Assembly: GCF_018398335.1 (NCBI RefSeq)
Contig: NZ_JAHBRX010000002.1
Span: 930,001-994,000, forward strand
From: Chelatococcus sp. HY11
GTDB lineage: Bacteria; Pseudomonadota; Alphaproteobacteria; Rhizobiales; Beijerinckiaceae
Direction of reading: 5' to 3'
DNA: 64,000 bases
The notes beneath the pieces were generated by a model that worked only from the letters and a program-made list of their open reading frames with translations, did no database searches and was not told the DNA's origin. Positions 9,483 through 17,889 of the stretch are shown in pieces (position 1 is the first letter of the stretch; each line of letters starts with the position of its first letter). The translations under genes and the position numbers were made by a program.

Positions 9483-9528
9483 CAGGTTATTCAAACAAGG
9501 CCCTGACCTGCATTGGAATAGGTGAAGA

Positions 9529-10314
9529 GTGGAGAAGGCGAAATCGGCGGCGGGAAGCCAATCGCTCCAGCGTGGACTGGAGATACTGGAAATCCTCGAT
9601 AAATCGACGACGCCTCTTGGCGTCCGGGAAATCGGGAGACAGCTCGGCCTGAACGCCACCATTGTACAGCGTCTCATCAATACCCTCGCGCAATACAGCT
9701 ACGTTATGCAGGATGGTGAGACGCGGCGTTACTCCATCGGGTACAGGGCCTTTGGCCTCGGCTGGAGCCTCATCAAGAAGGACCGGCTCATCTCGGTCGT
9801 CAAACCCGAACTGGACCAGCTGGCGTCGCAACATCTGCTGAACGGCTATCTCGGCGTGCTCCGCGGCTCGCGAGCGGTCTATATATTGTCGACGCAAAGC
9901 GAAGGGCCGATTGTCATCCGCAGCGTTCCGGGTTCGGAAACCTATCTCCACAGCACAGCGCTTGGAAAAGTCCTGCTTGCGGGGCTGCCCGAGGAGGAGG
10001 CCTTCCGTCTTCTGACGCAGGAACCACTGGTACAGGTGACACCCAGGACGAAAACAGATGTCGCTGAGTTGATGGAAGAATTGAAGGATGTGCGCAGCCG
10101 GGGCTATGCAATGGTCCACAGTGAGAATATCCAGGGCGTCATATCCGTCGGAGCGCCGATCCGCGATGCGACCGACACGACGGTTGCGGCGCTTAGCACC
10201 GCCTTCGCCGAGTGGTCGGCGCCGGATTTCGATCTCGCTCAGATCATCGCACTGGTGAAGGAAACCACCCGCCGGATTTCCAGATCAATAGGCAATCATC
10301 GCGAGATGCCCTAA
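9529..10314 (+). CDS. IclR-family transcriptional regulator
   Basis: A 261-residue regulator with a GTG start behind AGGTGA. The N-terminal winged helix (SLQRGLEILEILDK through ATIVQRLINTLAQYSYV) is followed by the effector-binding domain with the family core YLHSTALGKVLLAGLPEEE and the typical C-terminal VISVGAPIRDAT. It lies 46 bp after the M24 peptidase and is probably co-transcribed with it. The likely targets are the divergent peptidase and tctC promoters, through the GAAAC-N3-GTTTC repeat near 8170. Confidence 0.9.
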   Translation: MEKAKSAAGSQSLQRGLEILEILDKSTTPLGVREIGRQLGLNATIVQRLINTLAQYSYVMQDGETRRYSIGYRAFGLGWSLIKKDRLISVVKPELDQLASQHLLNGYLGVLRGSRAVYILSTQSEGPIVIRSVPGSETYLHSTALGKVLLAGLPEEEAFRLLTQEPLVQVTPRTKTDVAELMEELKDVRSRGYAMVHSENIQGVISVGAPIRDATDTTVAALSTAFAEWSAPDFDLAQIIALVKETTRRISRSIGNHREMP

Positions 10315-10409
10315 TGCGCGCTGAATACGCGTGTCTGACGAACGCGGCTCACCCTTGAACGGTACCTTCCACGAAATAGGAAGCGAGCCGGTTCTCGACA
10401 CGCCCCTAA

Positions 10410-11645
10410 TTAGCGGCCCCGCAGGGCGATCAGGCTGACGTCGATCGTCCGGGCGCGGAAGCCTGCCTCGCAGTAGCAGAGATAGAACTCCCAAAGCCGG
10501 CGGAACGGCTCGTCGAACCCGAGCGGCGCGATCTCGGTCCAGCGCTCCAGGAAGCGCCGGCGCCAATCCTTCAGTGTCAGGGCGTAGCTGTCGCCGAACT
10601 GGAGCTGTTCGGCCCAGGCGAGGCGGGCTGCGTCAGCGCTGCTCTTCAGCACCGGAACCGATGGGAGGCAGCCGCCGGGGAAGATGTAGCGTTGAATGAA
10701 ATCGGTGCCCTGCTGGTAGCCCTCGAACAACGCATCGTCGATCGCGATCGCCTGCAGGACGACGCAGCCGCCGGGCCGCAACGAGCGGCTGAGTGTCGCG
10801 AAGTAGGATGGCCAGTAGGCGCGCCCCACCGCCTCGATCATCTCGATCGAAACGATGCGGTCGAACTGGCCTGAAATGTCGCGGTAGTCCTGAAGCCGCA
10901 GTTCGACACGGCTGGCGAGGCCCGCGGCGGTGACGCGCTGCCGCGCCGCCTCGAGCTGCGCTGGCGACAGCGTGATGGCCGTCACCCGGCAGCCTTCACG
11001 GGCGAGCCGCTCGGCGAGCGCGCCCCAGCCGCAGCCGATCTCGAGAACATGCTCGCCACCGGAAAGCCCGAGCATGGCGACGATCCGGTCGAGCCGACGC
11101 TGCTGCGCGGCCTCGAGCGTCTCAGTTGGCGCATCGTAGAGCGCCGAAGAATACATCATGCTCGCGTCGAGCCAGTGACCGTAAAAGTCATTGCCGAGGT
11201 CATAATGCGCCGCGATGTTGCGACGGCTGCCGCGGCGGGTATTAGCGTTGAGCCTGTGCCGCAGCCGGTTGAGCAGGCGGGCCGGCCAGGTCCCGGTGAC
11301 GAGCCTGCGCAGTGTCGCATCATTGCGCGCCCCGAGCTCTATCAAAGCGGTCAGGTCCGGGGTCTGGAAGTCACCGTCACGATAAGCCTCGGCCAGCCCG
11401 ATATCGCCATCGCGCAAGAGGCGGCGCATCGGCCGCCAGTTGTTCAGGATGATCGTCGCCTGCGGCCCCGGCGCGCCTTGCGCGCTGCAAAGCCGCTCGC
11501 CGTCCGGCGTGAAGACCGTGAGATGGCCGATGGCGATGCGGGAGAGCAACCGGCGCAGAAGCCATCGCGATGGGGCTATGCCATGCAGCAGGGCGAGCTC
11601 CCGGTCTGACACATCAAGACGATGATGGGTGTCGGGCCGGCTCAT
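10410..11645 (-). CDS. Cyclopropane-fatty-acyl-phospholipid synthase family methyltransferase
   Basis: A 411-residue SAM-dependent enzyme of the Cfa/CmaA family. Evidence: RRNIAAHYDLGNDFY in the acceptor-binding part, the SAM loop VLEIGCGWGALAERLA, and the C-terminal FPGGCLPS and WRRRF motifs that carry bicarbonate/active-site residues in Cfa. It transfers a methyl(ene) group to unsaturated acyl chains of membrane phospholipids. The ATG at 11645 overlaps the DUF1365 stop by ATGA; the longer frame would run into the preceding gene. In alphaproteobacteria this gene trio (FAD oxidoreductase, DUF1365, Cfa) belongs to RpoE-ChrR regulons. Confidence 0.88.
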   Translation of the reverse strand: MSRPDTHHRLDVSDRELALLHGIAPSRWLLRRLLSRIAIGHLTVFTPDGERLCSAQGAPGPQATIILNNWRPMRRLLRDGDIGLAEAYRDGDFQTPDLTALIELGARNDATLRRLVTGTWPARLLNRLRHRLNANTRRGSRRNIAAHYDLGNDFYGHWLDASMMYSSALYDAPTETLEAAQQRRLDRIVAMLGLSGGEHVLEIGCGWGALAERLAREGCRVTAITLSPAQLEAARQRVTAAGLASRVELRLQDYRDISGQFDRIVSIEMIEAVGRAYWPSYFATLSRSLRPGGCVVLQAIAIDDALFEGYQQGTDFIQRYIFPGGCLPSVPVLKSSADAARLAWAEQLQFGDSYALTLKDWRRRFLERWTEIAPLGFDEPFRRLWEFYLCYCEAGFRARTIDVSLIALRGR

Positions 11646-12445
11646 GGCTGCATCGGTCCTTTCGCATCGGGTGTCACGGCTCTGCCAAGGCTCGACGGGC
11701 GCAGCGGCGGCGCTGGATGAGGCTGCCAGCGGATTCGCTTCGCCAGCAGCCGCAGCGCGTGCCAATGGATGGCGGCGGTGACCTTCGCTGTGAGGAGCGG
11801 ATGCGTAGCAAGCAGTCGGAGGAGGGCGGCATCGCCCAGCGTCATCCTTTTGCCGCTCAGCACCGCCGTGATCAGCCTCCCCCCGGCGTCATGGCCATCG
11901 ATGGCGATGGAAACGCGCTGCCCGGGCGCTTTGACCGTGAAGGCATACCGCATGTCGAGCCCCATGAACGGCGAGACATGGAAGACCTTGTCAGCCTCCT
12001 GCCGAAGCGTGCCTCCAGCCGCGCCGGCGGGCGCGACATAGCTGTGGACTTCGCCAAAGGTGTTATGCACTTCGTAGACGGTGGCGCAGAGGCTGCCGTC
12101 GCGGCGGTAGCAGAAATAGGTACTGAGCGGATTGAACGCGTAGCCGAGGATGCGCGGCATGGTCAGCAGTCGGATCGGGCCGCCATCGTGGGCGATCCCG
12201 GCATCGGCGAGGGCTGCCTCGATCTGCGGCTTGAGCTGCCGGCCGCTGCGATCCCCGTAGTCTCGATCCTGAAAGGTGTAGAGATTGGAGCGATTGCGGG
12301 AGAACAGCCTGAGCGTCGCGGAAAGACGATCGATCTCGTCGAGATCAAGCAGCATCCAGAAGACGCGGTAGTCCAGTTCGTGTGGTCGGGGACGGAACCG
12401 ATGGTGCCGCACCCGGCCGACATAAAGGGCGGACTGCCAGCTCAT
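11642..12445 (-). CDS. DUF1365 domain protein
   Basis: A 267-residue cytosolic protein of family DUF1365, recognised by YVGRVRHHRFRPRPHELDYRVFWMLLDLDE at the N-terminus, the RILGYAFNPLSTYFCYRRDG motif and the KVFHVSPFMGLDMRY stretch (each shown within its own segment). Biochemical role unknown; it is nearly always encoded between an FAD-dependent oxidoreductase and a Cfa-type methyltransferase, as here, which suggests a step in modified-fatty-acid synthesis. Both ends overlap neighbours by 4 bp (ATGA), indicating tight translational coupling. Confidence 0.85.
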   Translation of the reverse strand: MSWQSALYVGRVRHHRFRPRPHELDYRVFWMLLDLDEIDRLSATLRLFSRNRSNLYTFQDRDYGDRSGRQLKPQIEAALADAGIAHDGGPIRLLTMPRILGYAFNPLSTYFCYRRDGSLCATVYEVHNTFGEVHSYVAPAGAAGGTLRQEADKVFHVSPFMGLDMRYAFTVKAPGQRVSIAIDGHDAGGRLITAVLSGKRMTLGDAALLRLLATHPLLTAKVTAAIHWHALRLLAKRIRWQPHPAPPLRPSSLGRAVTPDAKGPMQP

Positions 12446-13779
12446 GCGGCCTGCTCCGTCACGGCAGGGCTTGGAATGCGCCCGGATTCGTCGCCAACCC
12501 GCCAGGGCCGACGCACGCCGCCAAGCGCCTCGGCGACCGCGAGCCCTGCTTGCAGTCCGTCCTCATGGAAGCCCGATCCGAAATAGGCTCCGCAGAACCA
12601 GCTGTGCCGGTTGCCCTGTAAGGACCAGAGCCGCGATTGTGCGCGGAGGGCCGCTGCATCGAACAGCGGATGCTCGTAGCTCTCCTCGTGGAGAATGGTC
12701 TGGGAACGCAGTGTATCGGGCGGGTTGAGCGTGACGAAGAATGGCTGCTCTTCAGGCAAGCCTTGAAGCCGGTTCATCCAGTAGGTCACCGCGCAGGCGG
12801 CGTCTGGCGCGGCTCGGTCGCCGATATGGTTCCAGCTGGCCCAGGCGCGACGGCGCTTCGGCATCAGGGTCGAATCGCCATGCAGAACCGCGCGGTTGCG
12901 GCTGTAGCGGAAAGCGGCGAGCGCATCGACCTCGGCCGGGTCCGGGTCAGCGAGCATCGTGAGCGTTTGGTCGGCATGCGTGGCAAAGACGACGTTGTCG
13001 AAAACCTCGCTCCAGCCGTCGCCGGAGAGCAAGACCTCGCCGTTGCCACGCAGGACCTGCGTCACCGGCACGCCGGTTCTGATCTCACCCGCGAAGGCCT
13101 TTCGCAGCTTTTCCACATAGATGGCGCTGCCTCCTGACACGGTACGCCACACCGGCCTGTCGGTGAGCTGGAGCAGCCCGTGATTGTGATGGAAGCGCAG
13201 GAAGGCGGCCGCGGGATAGGATAGAATTTCCGAACAGGGTGCCGACCAGATCGCTGCAGCCATCGGCAGGAGGTGGTCGTCACGGAAGGCGGCGCCATAG
13301 CCACCGGCGGCGATATAGTCACCGAGCGAAACATTCGCCCCCACGCCCGCGATCGTGTCCCGCGACGCGTTCCGGTAAAAGCGCTTTATGTCCTGCAGCA
13401 TCGCCCAGAAGCGCGGGCGCACCAGATTGCTGCGCTGCGCGAAAAGGCCGGCGATGTTAGTGCCGCTGTATTCGAGACGGCCGCCCTCGAGTGAGACGGC
13501 GAATGACATCTCGGTCGGCTGGGTGGTGACGCGGAGATGGTCCATCAGGGCGACGAAATTCGGATAGGTCGCTTCGTTGTACACGATGAAGCCAGTATCG
13601 ACGGCCGTCTCACCGCCGTTACCAGCGACGCAAACCGTGTTCGCATGCCCACCGAGGCGAGGCGCCGCCTCGAACAGCACCACATGATGCTTTTGCGATA
13701 ACAGCCATGCTGCCGACAGACCAGAGATGCCGGCACCGACCACAGCGATCTTCATCGCCTTTCCCTGCGCCTGCTTCAT
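12442..13779 (-). CDS. FAD/NAD(P)-binding amine-oxidase-like oxidoreductase
   Basis: A 445-residue flavoprotein. The start at 13779 has a GGAGGTCC ribosome site; residues after MKQAQGKAMK form the dinucleotide-binding motif VVGAGISGLSAAWLLSQ followed by the LFEAAPRLGGHANTV ribose-binding segment. It belongs to the amine-oxidase-like group that accompanies DUF1365 and Cfa in stress-induced lipid modification loci. In Rhodobacter sphaeroides, RpoE-controlled genes of this kind take part in making furan fatty acids; whether this protein is the desaturase or oxygen-inserting partner is an inference. First gene of a three-gene operon transcribed leftward. Confidence 0.85.
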   Translation of the reverse strand: MKQAQGKAMKIAVVGAGISGLSAAWLLSQKHHVVLFEAAPRLGGHANTVCVAGNGGETAVDTGFIVYNEATYPNFVALMDHLRVTTQPTEMSFAVSLEGGRLEYSGTNIAGLFAQRSNLVRPRFWAMLQDIKRFYRNASRDTIAGVGANVSLGDYIAAGGYGAAFRDDHLLPMAAAIWSAPCSEILSYPAAAFLRFHHNHGLLQLTDRPVWRTVSGGSAIYVEKLRKAFAGEIRTGVPVTQVLRGNGEVLLSGDGWSEVFDNVVFATHADQTLTMLADPDPAEVDALAAFRYSRNRAVLHGDSTLMPKRRRAWASWNHIGDRAAPDAACAVTYWMNRLQGLPEEQPFFVTLNPPDTLRSQTILHEESYEHPLFDAAALRAQSRLWSLQGNRHSWFCGAYFGSGFHEDGLQAGLAVAEALGGVRRPWRVGDESGRIPSPAVTEQAA

Positions 13780-13945
13780 CGTCGGACCTCCGTTTTTCGT
13801 GACGGATATACGAGGCCGAGGCCAGACTGGATTTGCCGTGGTGCGACCAAAAATCACGTTGGGCACGACACCATCGCGCCGGCCGATGAAACCGGCGAGC
13901 CGCACGGAACGTACAGAAGACGCATATGCTGAAAGGACAGCCGGC

Positions 13946-14314
13946 ATGACGCGCCTTTTGCTTGCATTCGCCTTGAGCTCAATCTCGATAGGCTGCGCTG
14001 CGGCCGGCGATCTCGACGGAACGTGGCTGCGCGACGACGGCAATGCGCGGGTGCGTATCGCGCCCTGCGGCGACAAGATCTGCGCGACCAATCTCTGGAT
14101 CGGCGACACCAGCAAGGGCGAGGCTATCGGCGACAGGCTCATCATGACCCTGGCGCGCCAGTCCGACGGGACTTTCTCCGGCAACGCCTATGACCCGAAG
14201 CGCGATTGGACCTACGCGATCACGATAACGGTGACAGGCGATGCGCTGGTGACGCGCGGCTGCATCCTCGGGCGGTTGCTCTGTCGCGACGTAACCTGGA
14301 GAGCGCTGGACTGA
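13946..14314 (+). CDS. DUF2147 family exported protein
   Basis: A 122-residue protein. The ATG at 13946 follows GAAAGGAC and starts a signal peptide (MTRLLLAFALSSISIGCAAA). The mature part has the DUF2147 pattern: GTWLRDDGNARVRIAPCGDKIC at the front and the RGCILGRLLCRDVTWRAL ending, a small lipocalin-like periplasmic domain. A longer in-frame extension to 13727 overlaps the divergent oxidoreductase start and is rejected. It is divergent from that operon and lies just upstream of the sigma-factor gene. Function unknown; such proteins are often envelope-stress induced. Confidence 0.78.
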   Translation: MTRLLLAFALSSISIGCAAAGDLDGTWLRDDGNARVRIAPCGDKICATNLWIGDTSKGEAIGDRLIMTLARQSDGTFSGNAYDPKRDWTYAITITVTGDALVTRGCILGRLLCRDVTWRALD

Positions 14315-14345
14315 CAGCCATCAGAAACACGAAGGAGGAAATCGA

Positions 14346-14375
14346 TGATCCAACGGGACAGCGGCCGCGTATATC
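14346..14375 (+). promoter_or_regulatory. Candidate RpoE-type promoter of the sigma gene
   Basis: TGATCC (14346-14351), an 18-bp spacer and TATATC (14370-14375) precede the ECF sigma start at 14413. TGATCC is the -35 element I associate with the RpoE-ChrR group of Rhodobacter sphaeroides; the -10 fits less well. If used, transcription would begin near 14382, excluding the upstream in-frame ATG at 14380 as start and implying autoregulation. Confidence 0.35.
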
Positions 14376-14412
14376 GCTTATGGTTGCTACTCTCGCTCTG
14401 AAGGCCGATGGA

Positions 14413-15000
14413 ATGAGCAGGGCGAGAACCGTCCCGCGAGGAGGACCGTTCGTCGCCTTGATCGACCCCAACGCATTGATCGTCGCGATTGCGCGCTCGG
14501 GCGACCGGGAAGCTTTTGCCGAGTTGTTCGACCATTTCGCGCCGCGGGTGAAGGGGATGCTGATGCGCGGCGGAGCCTCAGCCGAACTGGCTGAGGAGAT
14601 CGCGCAGGAAACCCTGCTGGCGGTCTGGCGCAAGGCGGCGCTGTTCGACGCCAGCAAGGCGAGCGCCTCGACCTGGATCGCCACGATCGCTCGCAATCTG
14701 CGCATCGATGTCGCTCGCCGCGAAACGCGCTCGCGGTTGTCACAGATCTACGAGATCCTGGAGGAAGAAACCCCAGAGCAACCCGATGCGACGCTCTTCG
14801 ACGCTGAACGCGACGAGCGCGTCAGGGCGGCGATGACCCAGCTTTCTCCCGATCAGTACCGTGTGGTCGAGCTTGCCTTCCTGGAAGGCTTCAGCCACCG
14901 CGATGTCGCCGATCGCCTTGCCATACCGCTGGGCACTGTGAAGTCCCGTCTGCGCCTCGCATTGGCGCATCTGCGCGGCCGGCTGGAGGATCTGCGATGA
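14413..15000 (+). CDS. rpoE: ECF sigma factor, RpoE (ChrR-partner) type
   Basis: A 195-residue group-4 sigma factor. Region 2 is DREAFAELFDHFAPRVKGML through EEIAQETLLAVWRKAALFD and ASTWIATIARNLRIDVARR; region 4 is LSPDQYRVVELAFLEGFSH followed by the GTVKSRLRLAL helix-turn-helix. The next gene, overlapping by ATGA, encodes a cupin anti-sigma, so this is the sigma of a RpoE-ChrR pair, which in relatives responds to singlet oxygen and organic hydroperoxides. The start chosen has a weak AAGG site. ATG 14380 is possible. Targets probably include the flanking lipid-modification genes. Confidence 0.88.
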   Translation: MSRARTVPRGGPFVALIDPNALIVAIARSGDREAFAELFDHFAPRVKGMLMRGGASAELAEEIAQETLLAVWRKAALFDASKASASTWIATIARNLRIDVARRETRSRLSQIYEILEEETPEQPDATLFDAERDERVRAAMTQLSPDQYRVVELAFLEGFSHRDVADRLAIPLGTVKSRLRLALAHLRGRLEDLR

Positions 15001-15623
15001 GCACCTCGCATCGCCCGTCCGACGAGACGCTCGCCGCCTTTGCCGCGGGACAACTCGATGAGGGACTTGCCCTGGTGGTCGCCTGTCATGTCGAGGCGGA
15101 GCCGGAGAGCCGCCGACGCCTGCGGGAACTGCAGGCGATAAGCGGCGCGTTGCTTGACGCCATCGAGCCGGTCGCCCTGACCTCCGGCTTGCCCGATATC
15201 GGGGCCGTGACGCGGGACGCCCCGCTGACCGCAAGCGTGACCCTGGCTCGTGACGCGGGGTTGCCCCGGGTCTTGCGTCCCTATGGCCTCGGCCCCTGGC
15301 GGCCGGTCGGGGTCCGCATCGCGATGAGACGCGTGGAGGTTCCAGGCGCCGAGTCGCGGGTCTTCATGTTGCGCGGCGGCCCGGGCATCGCCCTGCCGCA
15401 CCACAAGCATAGCGGCCTCGAATGGACCACGATCCTCAACGGCGCGTATACCCATGAATATGGCCGCTACGCGGCCGGTGATTTCGACGAGGCCCAATCC
15501 GAGCACGAGCATACGCCGCGCGTCGATCCCGCAGAAGGTTGCACCTGTATCGTCGCTTTGACGGGCAAGGTGATTCTTCAAGGGTGGCTTGGGCGGCTGC
15601 TTCAGCCGCTGGTGCGGTTTTGA
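14997..15623 (+). CDS. chrR: ChrR-like cupin anti-sigma factor
   Basis: A 208-residue protein with the two-part layout of ChrR. The N-terminal zinc anti-sigma domain (about 1-90: [19 protein letters not shown] with ACHVEAEPESRRRL) binds the sigma factor. The C-terminal cupin (about 100-195: LPHHKHSGLEWTTILNGAY, then YAAGDFDEAQSEHEH) carries His/Glu metal ligands and is the part that senses reactive oxygen in ChrR. The Cys of the usual Cx2C pair in the N-terminal domain is reduced to CH, so zinc ligation may be altered. Start overlaps the sigma stop by 4 bp, typical for a stoichiometric sigma/anti-sigma pair. Confidence 0.87.
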   Translation: MSTSHRPSDETLAAFAAGQLDEGLALVVACHVEAEPESRRRLRELQAISGALLDAIEPVALTSGLPDIGAVTRDAPLTASVTLARDAGLPRVLRPYGLGPWRPVGVRIAMRRVEVPGAESRVFMLRGGPGIALPHHKHSGLEWTTILNGAYTHEYGRYAAGDFDEAQSEHEHTPRVDPAEGCTCIVALTGKVILQGWLGRLLQPLVRF

Positions 15624-16420
15624 CAATCGCATCCTTCGCCGCGGCCCTTCTTCTTGCTGCTGTCTCCATGTCGGCCTTCATGGCTTTGGCGACGGTGATC
15701 GAGCGCCGCACCGGCAATTCCGGCTGGATCGACGCCGTCTGGACCTTCGGGGTTGGCATCACCGGTATCACCGGTGCGTTGCTGCCCTTCGGCGCGGGAG
15801 CGGCGTCGCGACGCGTGCTCGTTGCCACGCTCGCGCTGGTCTGGATGCTCCGGCTCGGCCAGCACATCGCGCGCCGCACGCGCGGCATCGCGGATGATCC
15901 GCGCTATGCGAAGCTCAAGCACAACTGGGGCAGCGCCGCGCCACGGCGGATGGCCCAGCTGCTGCAGATGCAGGCCCTGGCCAGCATCCCCCTGGTGCTG
16001 GGCATCGTCCTCGCCGCGCATAGCCCCGCGCCCCTTCCCGCGTGGGGCGACCTCACGGGCGTGGTCATTTTCGCCGCCGGCCTGGCGGGTTGCGCTGTCG
16101 CCGACGGGCAGTTGCGTGCCTTCACCCGTTCTGGCCATGGCGGCGTTTGCGATCGCGGCCTGTGGCGCTGGTCGCGTCATCCCAACTATTTCTTCGAGTG
16201 TCTGCTCTGGTGCTCCTATGCCGTGATCGCGCCCGCCGCCGGCTACCCCTGGGGCTGGCTCGCCCTGTTGGCGCCGGCCTCGATCACGCTGCTTCTCACC
16301 CGGGTCTCCGGCATCCCGCCGCTGGAGGAGCACATGCTCGCCAAGCACGGCACGGCCTATCGTGACTATCAGCGCCGAACCAGCCCCCTCATTCCGCTGC
16401 CACCCAAGGGAGTGACGTGA
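15620..16420 (+). CDS. DUF1295 membrane protein (steroid 5-alpha-reductase-like fold)
   Basis: A polytopic inner-membrane protein of about 266 residues, family DUF1295. Signatures: GNSGWIDAVWTFGVG near the N-terminus, an RIxRRTRGxxDDPRY loop and the C-terminal GLWRWSRHPNYFFECLLWC and EEHMLAKHGTAYRDYQRRT motifs shared with 5-alpha-reductases and isoprenylcysteine methyltransferases, which bind NADPH or SAM. Starts considered: TTG 15620, overlapping the anti-sigma stop (TTGA), or ATG 15668. It is co-transcribed with the sigma operon, so it likely modifies or reduces membrane lipids during photo-oxidative stress. Confidence 0.82.
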   Translation: MTIASFAAALLLAAVSMSAFMALATVIERRTGNSGWIDAVWTFGVGITGITGALLPFGAGAASRRVLVATLALVWMLRLGQHIARRTRGIADDPRYAKLKHNWGSAAPRRMAQLLQMQALASIPLVLGIVLAAHSPAPLPAWGDLTGVVIFAAGLAGCAVADGQLRAFTRSGHGGVCDRGLWRWSRHPNYFFECLLWCSYAVIAPAAGYPWGWLALLAPASITLLLTRVSGIPPLEEHMLAKHGTAYRDYQRRTSPLIPLPPKGVT

Positions 16421-17442
16421 TGACAATCATGCAAAGGCTGTCGAGCTGGGCCGAAGGGCTGCCTGTTCCCGACGCGGTTAGCCGGATGGTCATCGCGTCG
16501 CTGATCGGAAGCACGGATCGTTCGCTGGGGGCAGCGCCACCTGATGTAGCTACCTTCGTGCGCGAGATGGCGTCATTTCCGATCGCGGTTCATACCGATG
16601 CCGCCAATGCCCAGCACTACGAGGTGCCGGCCGCGTTCTTTGAAGCGATACTCGGTTCGCAACGGAAATACTCTTGCTGCTACTACGCTGATGCCCGCGA
16701 TACACTCAATACGGCGGAGGAGACGGCGCTGACCCTGACTGCGGAGCATGCCGATCTCGCGGATGGACAGGCCATCCTCGAGCTCGGTTGCGGCTGGGGT
16801 TCGCTGTCGCTGTGGATGGCGACGCATTACCCGAAGGCGCGAATCGTCTCTGTCTCGAACTCGGCCTCGCAGCGCGCCTTCATCGAGGCAGAGGCCGAGC
16901 GCCGGCAGCTCACCAACCTCGACGTTGTCACCGCCGACATGAACGATTTTGCGACAGACGAGCGTTTCGACCGCGTCGTGTCCGTGGAAATGTTCGAGCA
17001 CATGGCGAACTGGCACACGCTGCTCGGGCGGATCCACGGATGGTTGAAGCCGGATGGCCGGCTCTTGATCCATGTCTTCGCCCATATCGAGGGCTGCTAT
17101 CGCTTTGATGCCACGGACGCAGGCGACTGGATCGCGCAGCATTTCTTCACGGGCGGACTGATGCCGAGCGCGGCGCTGGCGCATCAGTTCCCCGATCTGT
17201 TCGCCGTGGAAGCCGAGTGGCGCTGGAGCGGGACACACTATCAGGCCACGGCCGAGCACTGGCTGGCCAATTTTGATCGCAATCGCGCGACGATTGACCC
17301 AATCCTGCGAACAGTCTATGGCCCCGCGGCGCCGCTGTGGCGCCGGCGATGGCGGCTCTTCTTCCTCGCGACGAGCGGGCTGTTCGGTCACGCCGACGGC
17401 GAGGCCTGGGGCGTCCATCACTACAGGTTGCGCGCCGCCTGA
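16420..17442 (+). CDS. Second Cfa-type SAM-dependent methyltransferase
   Basis: A 340-residue class I methyltransferase of the cyclopropane-synthase superfamily. It has the acceptor-binding part AQHYEVPAAFFEAILG and the SAM loop ILELGCGWGSLSLWMA, then SVEMFEHMANWHTLL and FFTGGLMPS. It is shorter than true Cfa, lacking the N-terminal lipid-binding domain, and its family is often annotated as a Cfa-like or coclaurine-N-methyltransferase-like enzyme. ATG 16420 overlaps the DUF1295 stop (TGATG) with AAGGGAG 7 bp upstream. Last gene of the sigma-led operon. In furan-fatty-acid pathways a methyltransferase of this kind methylates the acyl chain instead of cyclopropanating it. Confidence 0.83.
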   Translation: MTIMQRLSSWAEGLPVPDAVSRMVIASLIGSTDRSLGAAPPDVATFVREMASFPIAVHTDAANAQHYEVPAAFFEAILGSQRKYSCCYYADARDTLNTAEETALTLTAEHADLADGQAILELGCGWGSLSLWMATHYPKARIVSVSNSASQRAFIEAEAERRQLTNLDVVTADMNDFATDERFDRVVSVEMFEHMANWHTLLGRIHGWLKPDGRLLIHVFAHIEGCYRFDATDAGDWIAQHFFTGGLMPSAALAHQFPDLFAVEAEWRWSGTHYQATAEHWLANFDRNRATIDPILRTVYGPAAPLWRRRWRLFFLATSGLFGHADGEAWGVHHYRLRAA

Positions 17443-17466
17443 TATGTAAGGACGGGCCGCCGAAGC

Positions 17467-17889
17467 TTACACCCATCCCCATTCAGCCGCACGGCGGACG
17501 ACGATATAGGCGACCCATGTGCACAGGCCGACGGCGACCGTGCCATAGACAAGATCCACGACCGTGATCGTCAGTGTCCAGGGCCGCAGGGTGGCGTAGT
17601 TTGTCAGGTCATAAGTCGCATAAGCTAGCAGGCCGATGAGCGCGCCATTCAGGAGTGCGGCATTCGCGCTGCCGTAGCGAAGCGCCGGCATCAACGCGAA
17701 ATGAACCACACCAAGTGGAAAGCCGAAGTAGAACAATGCTGCCGGCCAGTAGCGGACCTGCTCGACGATGAGATCACCTAGCGCGGGGCGATAGAGCTTG
17801 CCCGTCATCGTACCCAGCCAGATGGCATCGCAGATTCCGAATGCGATGAGGAAAGCGATGTAGCCGGCGGCAAACTTCATGCGGATCAC
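17467..17889 (-). CDS. DUF2177 membrane protein
   Basis: A 140-residue protein with four membrane helices, matching DUF2177 (FGICDAIWLGTMTGKLYRPALG at the start, GLLAYATYDLTNYATLRPW and WTLTITVVDLVYGTV later). It has an AAGGTG ribosome site before ATG 17889. Function unknown; it is a regular companion of RpoE-ChrR regulon genes. It converges with the Cfa-type gene, 24 bp apart, and thus has its own promoter in the gap to its right. Confidence 0.83.
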   Translation of the reverse strand: MIRMKFAAGYIAFLIAFGICDAIWLGTMTGKLYRPALGDLIVEQVRYWPAALFYFGFPLGVVHFALMPALRYGSANAALLNGALIGLLAYATYDLTNYATLRPWTLTITVVDLVYGTVAVGLCTWVAYIVVRRAAEWGWV

